Below are positions 1 through 5,669 of a stretch of DNA of 8,381 nt, piece after piece. A model generated the notes under the pieces. That model saw nothing but the letters and a program-made list of their open reading frames with translations, was not told where the DNA came from and did no database searches. The stretch is taken from the NCBI GenBank assembly GCA_013330285.1, contig DUIP01000234.1:1-8381 (forward strand). Direction: 5' to 3'. Both the position numbers and the translations under genes were made by a program. Within the stretch, counting starts at the first letter, position 1, and the number at the start of each line of letters is the position of its first letter. The stretch comes from Candidatus Poseidoniaceae archaeon. Lineage in GTDB: Archaea; Thermoplasmatota; Poseidoniia; Poseidoniales; Poseidoniaceae.

Positions 1-914
1 TGCCACTCACCATCGACATCGTTGCAGGCGATACGCCTGTGATTCCAGGTCAAGAAATCTGGGCTGTTGTTGTGGTGAAAGACACCTCCGGCAATGCCTT
101 CACTTCAGATTTAACAGCAGTCTCCGCTCAATCAGAGGATGATGGATACGATGCTTCGGGCTCCTACCTGCCAAATGTTGCTGGGCTCAGTGCTGTGTGG
201 ATTGAAGAGACAAAGATCCTCGTTGAATGGATGCCTTCGAATGATGATGCTCTTCGCGGCCACCAAATCTACATCGCCGAGGAATCCTTCGACACAATTG
301 ATAGTGCGACATTGGTCGGTGAAGTTCAATCTTCGACTTCCTTCCTCATCACCTCAAACGCCTACCCTGATTTGAACAATGCCTCAACATGGTACATTGC
401 CGTGACTCCATTCGATGAATTGGTCAGCAAACAATCAGTGAATCCGATTCAACTTGATGCCTACAAGGCGAACGCAGGCACTGGTTCTGGCGATGAGGCC
501 GCAAATGAAGGCACTGATTTCTCGTCGTTGCTGACGACGCCAAATCTCCTCGCAGCAGGGCTCTTCATCACAGCCATTTTCTTATTCATCGCTGTCATTC
601 GAACACGAGGAAACCAACAGAGAAAGGCGAAATCATGGGAACTTCAAGAGGCAACATGGGGTCTACAAGACGATCAAGCATGGAACGATTCTCCACCGTC
701 CCCGCCCCCGGCGCAGCCAGCAACGCCTGCTTCTGACATGTATGCACAACCTACAACTTCACAGGACATCTATGGTCGACCTGCCTACCAACCTCAACAA
801 CCAGTGATGCAGCCAGCACAGAACAACGATCTGCTCAATGAATTGGGTGTTGGAACGAACCCTCCACAACAAAAACAAGCCATTGATACATCGTTCCTTG
901 ACGATTTACTCTGA
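1..914 (+). CDS. C-terminal part of a fibronectin type III surface protein with membrane anchor (5' partial)
   Basis: The frame is open from base 3 to the TGA at 912-914 with no stop before the left edge, so the true start lies outside the window; the GTG at 39 is only an internal valine. The visible part begins with the last strands of one beta-sandwich domain, ending near base 120. A complete FN3-like domain follows at about 166-420, with the family's pattern of a Trp core (VEWMPSNDD), a GHQIYIAEE strand and a WYIAVTPFDE end. A Gly/Ser/acidic linker leads to one membrane helix at about 541-600, followed by basic residues (RTRGNQQRKAK). The tail of roughly 100 residues is rich in Pro and Gln. 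Topology is probably type I: FN3 domains outside, tail in the cytoplasm. Such domains usually mediate adhesion or assembly, but the ligand cannot be read from the sequence. It is 9 bases before the pabC-like gene, with no evident functional link. Confidence 0.8.
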   Translation, partial: PLTIDIVAGDTPVIPGQEIWAVVVVKDTSGNAFTSDLTAVSAQSEDDGYDASGSYLPNVAGLSAVWIEETKILVEWMPSNDDALRGHQIYIAEESFDTIDSATLVGEVQSSTSFLITSNAYPDLNNASTWYIAVTPFDELVSKQSVNPIQLDAYKANAGTGSGDEAANEGTDFSSLLTTPNLLAAGLFITAIFLFIAVIRTRGNQQRKAKSWELQEATWGLQDDQAWNDSPPSPPPAQPATPASDMYAQPTTSQDIYGRPAYQPQQPVMQPAQNNDLLNELGVGTNPPQQKQAIDTSFLDDLL

Positions 915-923
915 GGCCATAGG

Positions 924-1703
924 ATGTCAGAAACGGGTGGGCAGAGTCCGAGAGACTTGGTGTTCACAACCATGGTATGGGATGGCAATGCAAGTGTTGC
1001 AGATCTTCAAGCGCACATCGAGCGTATGAAACGTCATGCACATCGATTGCGAATTCAGTGGCCAGAGAACATGAATGAGTTGATCTCACGAGCCATGAGC
1101 CAACTTGGCCATCATGCTACAAGCCAGCCACGCCAACCAAACGGACTCTTGCGCATGGAGCTCACACGCAATGGTGAACTGAATATAGAGCCCCGTGCTT
1201 TCTCACTTCGCAATGAACAGATTGAAGCAATTACCGTCGAAGCACCCCGGTGGTCTCCTAAGGTCAACGGCACCAAGCATGGCGATTGGCAACCCTACCT
1301 CAATGCCATGAATCAAGCAGATCAAGCAGGGACTGACCTGGCCTTACTCGTCCACGAGTACGCCATTGTTGATGGCGATCGTGCCACACCAATGGTGTTT
1401 GATGAGGACAGCACAGTCTGGGTTTGCGGTGACACGGAGGGGGCCGTGGAGAGCATCACTGCCTCCATCCTAATTCCTCTCTTAGAGGACAGTGGAATCC
1501 CGGTTCAAAAGGGTCGGCTGAATGAGCGACTTGTAGCTAGAGCGCTTGAGATGGTCGCTGTTGGAAGTGGGCTTGGTGCATCGCAAATAGAGTCGATTGA
1601 CGGTGATGCAATCGGAAAGAATCATGGTTTTGCAATAAAATGTCAAACTTTGTTAACCCAACACTATGAAAACAAGAACGCATGGAGTGATGTGGGGGCG
1701 TAA
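924..1703 (+). CDS. pabC: Class IV PLP aminotransferase-like protein, probable 4-amino-4-deoxychorismate lyase (PabC type)
   Basis: A 259-residue protein close to the usual length of PabC or a short branched-chain aminotransferase. The PabC reaction splits 4-amino-4-deoxychorismate into p-aminobenzoate and pyruvate in the cytoplasm. The N-terminal half has the class IV signature of a short strand, then HIERMKRHAHRL (about 32-43). K118 in TKHGDW sits where the PLP-binding lysine normally lies. The following region (LALLVHEYAIVDGD, 139-152) matches the usual stretch ending in an EG..SN motif, but here it reads VDGDRATP, with D150 for Glu and Pro for Asn. The C-terminal part follows the family plan (PLLEDSGIPVQKGRL, then an IESIDGDAIG end). 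The ATG at 924 follows the previous stop by 9 bases; GAGG at 913-916 can serve as ribosome site. The next gene is a PabB-PabA fusion, which favours the lyase over a general aminotransferase. The class is fairly sure, the exact activity less so. Confidence 0.72.
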   Translation: MSETGGQSPRDLVFTTMVWDGNASVADLQAHIERMKRHAHRLRIQWPENMNELISRAMSQLGHHATSQPRQPNGLLRMELTRNGELNIEPRAFSLRNEQIEAITVEAPRWSPKVNGTKHGDWQPYLNAMNQADQAGTDLALLVHEYAIVDGDRATPMVFDEDSTVWVCGDTEGAVESITASILIPLLEDSGIPVQKGRLNERLVARALEMVAVGSGLGASQIESIDGDAIGKNHGFAIKCQTLLTQHYENKNAWSDVGA

Positions 1704-1729
1704 GCATCGATGAACGGATTCTCCCCTTG

Positions 1730-3934
1730 ATGAAACATTTCGATGATGTTGGATTACTTGGTGACAAAGCGATTCGCCACGGTGGACCTGACCAAATGGT
1801 CATGATTTCAGGGGGTCCCGCTTCACATCTCTCAAGGTATTCGATTCTATGTGGCCCCTCAAAGCGGAGGTTGGTCGTTCGTCAACCTGACATCCCTCAT
1901 GCCCCATCTCATCAACCGAGTAAAGGTGAAATTCAACTTATTCAGCAATCATGCCAGTTGGTCGGCCATGTGGAAGAATGGAAGCACGGCTGTTGGTACC
2001 ATGCTACCTCTGTGTTCGGTACGACGCTCGCTGATCTCCTTGACAAAGTGAAGGCTTTATCGAAAGCAGACTCATTTTCCCCACGTCCACCTGAAGGTCT
2101 GCCAACGCACGCTTTCTGGGCCGGTGCACTCGCCTATGACCTTGTGCAATGGACTCAACCAATCGCTCTACAGCATCCACCTGAACAAGGTGAAATCATC
2201 GCAGTTCTATGGCTCATTGAACGATTTGTGGTTGAACAGAAGAATGATTCAAGCCTTCACGCCTTCGACTGTCCAGACGATGATTGGGCCCAACAAGCAA
2301 GGCAGGAATTTGACAATCACGCCCCCTCGGCCAGAGGCGTTCCATCAGCAAACCCTCATTCAGAAACATCCAACATGACCGACCAAGAACATGAAGAAGG
2401 AATTGAGGCGATTAAGCAGGGCATTGCTGCGGGCGAATTCTACCAAGTCAACCTCGGACGCTGGTGGGAGGGGCAACTCAATAGCCATCCATCGGCCATC
2501 TTCGAGGAACTTTGTGTCACTAACCCTGCACCATTTTCTGCCTACATATGCGCTGAGGATCTCGGACTTGCTCTTGTCAGTTCATCACCAGAATCACTTC
2601 TTCAATCAAATGGCAGTACCGTAAGGACTGCCCCCATCAAGGGCACCCGTCCACGCGGCAGAACACATGAAGAGGAGCTCCGCCTCAGAAATGAGATGTT
2701 GAATGACGAAAAGGAACGTGCTGAACACCGGATGCTTGTCGATCTTATGCGCAATGACCTCGGTGCAGTGAGTGGGACCGGGAAGATAACCATAGAGCGA
2801 TTTGATGTTGAAGCCTATGCAAATGTTCAACATCTTGTATCACAAGTTGTTGGTGAACTTTCTGATGGGCTTGATTCAGTTGATGCATTGCAGGCGGTCT
2901 TCCCAGGCGGCAGCATCACTGGCTGCCCTCGAACTGTGGTCTGTGCCACAATCGATGAACTTGAACAACGACCTCGTTCCTTCTGGACTGGTTCAATCGG
3001 CTGGATCGATCTTCAGTCTGGAGCATGTTCTTGGAATATTTTGATTCGAACATTAATCGCTAGAAAAAACCGAAAGCATTGGCATGGCGCTATTGCTGCA
3101 GGTGGTGGCATTACCATTGGGTCTTCCCCTCGCGATGAAGTTGAAGAAGCGAAATGGAAGGCTTCAGCACTACGAAAGGCCTGCGGCTGGCATGTGGAAG
3201 AGCGAAATGAACTTCCACAAGGCCAGTTGGAAATTCACACACTGGAGATTGAATCTGCTCCTGTAGCAACCAAGCAAGGCACCATCAAAATCGATGACGG
3301 AACAATGAGTTTAGACACATCGATTCTCCTCATCGATAACCTTGATTCCTTCACACAAAATATTGCTCATGCCATGGCTGGATTGGGTCATGATGTCATC
3401 ATCCATCGATCGAGAAATACTTCTTCTCTTGCTTCTCCAGAAGTCCTGCTTCAAGATCTGATCGCACGACTTCAACCCAGCCACATCGTCCTCGGACCAG
3501 GCCCTGGCCAACCAAAGGACTCGCCATTAACCATGCATGCAGCAACAATGGCAGTGAATGGTTCAATCAATCGACCTCTTCTTGGAATATGCTTGGGCCA
3601 TCAAGCGTTAGGGCTGGCGGCAGGAATGAAACTTGCACAAGTACCATCTGGCCCAGTGCACGGATCGCCTCGAAAGGTTCGACATGATGGTTCAGGGGTG
3701 TTTGAAGGCTTTACTTCGCCCCACCCCTTCACATTGTACAACTCGCTCATCGTGATGAAGAACACAAGCACAAATCTGGAGGAAATTGCTTGGAATGAAG
3801 CGACTGGGGATGTGATGGCGGTTCGACATCCAGACCTACCAATATTCGGCGTTCAATTTCATCCTGAATCTGTGGGCTCTGAAAATGGAATCCGTATGCT
3901 GAGCAATTTCCTTCAAATGAAAGCGGATGCTTGA
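1730..3934 (+). CDS. pabB: Aminodeoxychorismate synthase, PabB-PabA fusion (chorismate-binding domain followed by glutamine amidotransferase)
   Basis: A 734-residue fused enzyme making 4-amino-4-deoxychorismate from chorismate and glutamine, the first step to p-aminobenzoate. Residues 1 to about 490 are the chorismate-binding (TrpE/PabB) domain: AFWAGALAYDL in the N-terminal part, YQVNL at 238-242, PIKGT at 302-306, an RAEHRMLVDLMRND metal-site helix, and FPGGSITG at 391-398. PIKGT with K304, and FPGGSITG, are PabB hallmarks; anthranilate synthases read PIAGT and FPAGT. From residue 532 a class I glutaminase follows: LLIDNLDSF, GPGPG at 589-593, nucleophile C621 in GICLGHQ, and H711 and E713 in HPES, so the triad is intact. 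PabB first and PabA second is the TrpE-TrpG order. The ATG at 1730 is preferred; TTG at 1727 is possible, and an in-frame stop at 1688 limits any extension. No clear ribosome site is visible. PhzE-like or anthranilate synthase activity is the less likely alternative. Confidence 0.9.
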   Translation: MKHFDDVGLLGDKAIRHGGPDQMVMISGGPASHLSRYSILCGPSKRRLVVRQPDIPHAPSHQPSKGEIQLIQQSCQLVGHVEEWKHGCWYHATSVFGTTLADLLDKVKALSKADSFSPRPPEGLPTHAFWAGALAYDLVQWTQPIALQHPPEQGEIIAVLWLIERFVVEQKNDSSLHAFDCPDDDWAQQARQEFDNHAPSARGVPSANPHSETSNMTDQEHEEGIEAIKQGIAAGEFYQVNLGRWWEGQLNSHPSAIFEELCVTNPAPFSAYICAEDLGLALVSSSPESLLQSNGSTVRTAPIKGTRPRGRTHEEELRLRNEMLNDEKERAEHRMLVDLMRNDLGAVSGTGKITIERFDVEAYANVQHLVSQVVGELSDGLDSVDALQAVFPGGSITGCPRTVVCATIDELEQRPRSFWTGSIGWIDLQSGACSWNILIRTLIARKNRKHWHGAIAAGGGITIGSSPRDEVEEAKWKASALRKACGWHVEERNELPQGQLEIHTLEIESAPVATKQGTIKIDDGTMSLDTSILLIDNLDSFTQNIAHAMAGLGHDVIIHRSRNTSSLASPEVLLQDLIARLQPSHIVLGPGPGQPKDSPLTMHAATMAVNGSINRPLLGICLGHQALGLAAGMKLAQVPSGPVHGSPRKVRHDGSGVFEGFTSPHPFTLYNSLIVMKNTSTNLEEIAWNEATGDVMAVRHPDLPIFGVQFHPESVGSENGIRMLSNFLQMKADA

Positions 3935-3960
3935 AGAATCGTGAGTGTGTGGAACGCTTT

Positions 3961-3968
3961 GAGGGAAG
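3961..3968 (+). promoter_or_regulatory. Ribosome binding site of the zinc-ribbon membrane protein
   Basis: GAGGGAAG lies 3 to 10 bases before the ATG at 3972, with the GAGG core spaced 7 bases from it. It fixes the start of the small gene, and no earlier in-frame start would fit as well. Confidence 0.6.
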
Positions 3969-3971
3969 ACC

Positions 3972-4358
3972 ATGCCGACCTGCCGTCATTGCTCAAGCAC
4001 GTATCCACGTGAACAATTCATCCATGGAAATGGGCCTCTGACACAGGTTTGTGTTCGCTGCGGCTTGGAAAAGGGACTGGTTTCCAAAGAAGACGCTGCA
4101 AACATGTATGATGGAGGTTTGGGGAGTGCTCGTCTCCAAATCATGGCCCGTAGGTATAGCATCTTTCTCTACATACCATTGCTATGGACACTATGGATCA
4201 TGGTGATCAAAGACATTCAGCCGTGGGGCCTATACTTCCTCTTGCTGTTGCTTGTGCTCACCCTCATTACACCGGTTTGGTTCATTTATCGAGGCGGACA
4301 ATACTCCGGAGACATGGCTCGGTTAACCCCAGCCTATGATCGCCCTGAAGGCCACTGA
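3972..4358 (+). CDS. Small zinc-ribbon-like protein with two membrane helices
   Basis: A 128-residue protein I cannot assign to a named family. The first 31 residues hold two Cys pairs, C4-x2-C7 and C27-x2-C30, spaced as in a treble-clef or zinc-ribbon knuckle; a bound zinc is inferred from this. The linker (32-60) is polar. Two hydrophobic segments follow, at about 62-79 and 86-106, separated by a short loop (KDIQPW). The end is short and polar. The ends and the metal knuckle therefore probably share one side of the membrane, most likely the cytoplasm. The gene starts 37 bases after the pabB-pabA fusion behind a good ribosome site and may be the last gene of that transcript. It ends exactly where the opposing ychF-type gene ends. 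Nothing in it points to a role in p-aminobenzoate synthesis. Confidence 0.75.
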   Translation: MPTCRHCSSTYPREQFIHGNGPLTQVCVRCGLEKGLVSKEDAANMYDGGLGSARLQIMARRYSIFLYIPLLWTLWIMVIKDIQPWGLYFLLLLLVLTLITPVWFIYRGGQYSGDMARLTPAYDRPEGH

Positions 4359-5669
4359 TCAGGATTTGGCGTGAATCTTCAAGACATCGCCGTCTTGCAA
4401 TTCGTGGTCTGCACCAACAACTCTTCGGCTGCGGCCATCGACACCGCGAATGAAACCATCCCCAAGATCACTGTGAACTTTGTAGGCCAGTGCTTTGGCC
4501 TGAATTCCAGATGGAACCACGAACGCATCTGGTAGGACCTTGCCATCGCCATCTGTCCAACGATTCTCGTCTTGCACCGGGTACACAACGATGTGCTCCA
4601 ACTCATCAAACAAAACGGTGTCCAACATTGTGGCAACACCTGTTCCATTGTGGGTTTCAAGCCGTTCTTTCATGTGGGCAAGTGCTTTGATTTGCGCGTC
4701 GTTGAGCGTGTTTGATTCGCTAAACGAAAACGTCGTCAAACCTGGAGTGTATTCAATCAATTCTGCACCTGCTGCACGGCGTAAACCGAGCTCAACATCA
4801 GCCATGCATGGGACGATACAGCCATTGGCCTCGACACCTTCCAGCACGCCCTCAGGAGCAACATCAAATTTGTTCGCTGCGATATGAATCGGGAACAACG
4901 CCTTCCGGAGGTGCACGGCGAGTGATGAAATGACCGCTCCATCCCAATCCCAAGGTGAGCCAAGCGATGGTTGCTCCATTCGGAAGGCATCGTGGGCAAG
5001 GGAGACGGATTGCAAAGTAGCACCGAGCCCGGTTAATCGTTCATGAATGAATGAAACAAGGCCCTTGTCCCCCTCTGCTTGAACACGACGAACACCTCGC
5101 GCCCACCCGTCCATGAGTAAGCCTGCAATCCAAGCATCGAGTTCCAATGCAAGGAATTCTATCTCCTCGATCACTCGGGCTCGAGCAATCTCGGGGGATT
5201 GATTCAATCCCTGAGGGTTGCCCTCGAGGTCCGTGCTGCCAGCAGCATCGACCACTTGGATCAGTGCGTTGCAATTAGCAAGGTCGGCAAGGAATGCATT
5301 TCCTCTTCCGCGGCCCTCACTTGCACCTGGAACCAAGCCAGCGATGTCGACAAGAAAACATGGCACAAGTCGCATGTGCCCTACGCATGAGCCCGTTCTT
5401 GGCTCACAGAGGCTGCCTTGGCGGGGATCATCGGGGGGGGTTGGTTCTAAACGGCCTTCTTGTTCCAGTTTGTCGCGAATATCTTTGCAGGGGCATTGTA
5501 AACGTGCTGAAACAAAGGCTACACCAACGTTCGGTTCGATGGTACAGAACGGGTAATTTGCAATATCGACCTTGGCCAAGGTGGCTGCGCTAAAGAAGGT
5601 CGATTTGCCAACATTAGGTTTGCCAACAAGGCCAATTCGCACCTTGTTCACATCCCCAGATGGGTTCAC
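4359..5669 (-). CDS. ychF: Archaeal YchF/Obg-family translation-associated GTPase with TGS domain
   Basis: A 436-residue P-loop GTPase of the Obg/YchF group, which binds ribosomes and acts in translation or stress control in the cytoplasm. G1 is GKPNVGKST at 16-24, G3 is DIAG at 108-111 followed by LVPGASEGRG, and G4 is NKFD at 266-269. Canonical G4 suggests GTP, unlike bacterial YchF, which has an altered G4 and prefers ATP. The last 80 or so residues form a TGS domain (VVYPVQDENRWTD, then a HELQDGDVLKIH end). Cys 59, 61, 88 and 95 lie between G1 and G3, a cluster I recall in archaeal homologues as a possible metal site. At 436 residues it is longer than the roughly 390-400 of archaeal relatives, mainly through a Pro/Asp-rich insert around 70-87. 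The GTG at 5669 overlaps the upstream stop (GTGA) with GAGG just before it. GTGs at 5651 and 5642 are alternatives, the latter giving the usual family N-terminus. Confidence 0.9.
   Translation of the reverse strand: MNPSGDVNKVRIGLVGKPNVGKSTFFSAATLAKVDIANYPFCTIEPNVGVAFVSARLQCPCKDIRDKLEQEGRLEPTPPDDPRQGSLCEPRTGSCVGHMRLVPCFLVDIAGLVPGASEGRGRGNAFLADLANCNALIQVVDAAGSTDLEGNPQGLNQSPEIARARVIEEIEFLALELDAWIAGLLMDGWARGVRRVQAEGDKGLVSFIHERLTGLGATLQSVSLAHDAFRMEQPSLGSPWDWDGAVISSLAVHLRKALFPIHIAANKFDVAPEGVLEGVEANGCIVPCMADVELGLRRAAGAELIEYTPGLTTFSFSESNTLNDAQIKALAHMKERLETHNGTGVATMLDTVLFDELEHIVVYPVQDENRWTDGDGKVLPDAFVVPSGIQAKALAYKVHSDLGDGFIRGVDGRSRRVVGADHELQDGDVLKIHAKS

Noticed and set aside
1710..1730. ATG at 1710 as start of the pabB-pabA fusion
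   Set aside because: It is in another frame and reaches a stop within seven codons; the fusion frame has only TTG at 1727 and ATG at 1730 after the stop at 1688.
1730..3934. Anthranilate synthase TrpE-TrpG as the identity of the fused enzyme
   Set aside because: Domain order fits, but PIKGT and FPGGSITG are PabB motifs and a PabC-like gene lies directly upstream.
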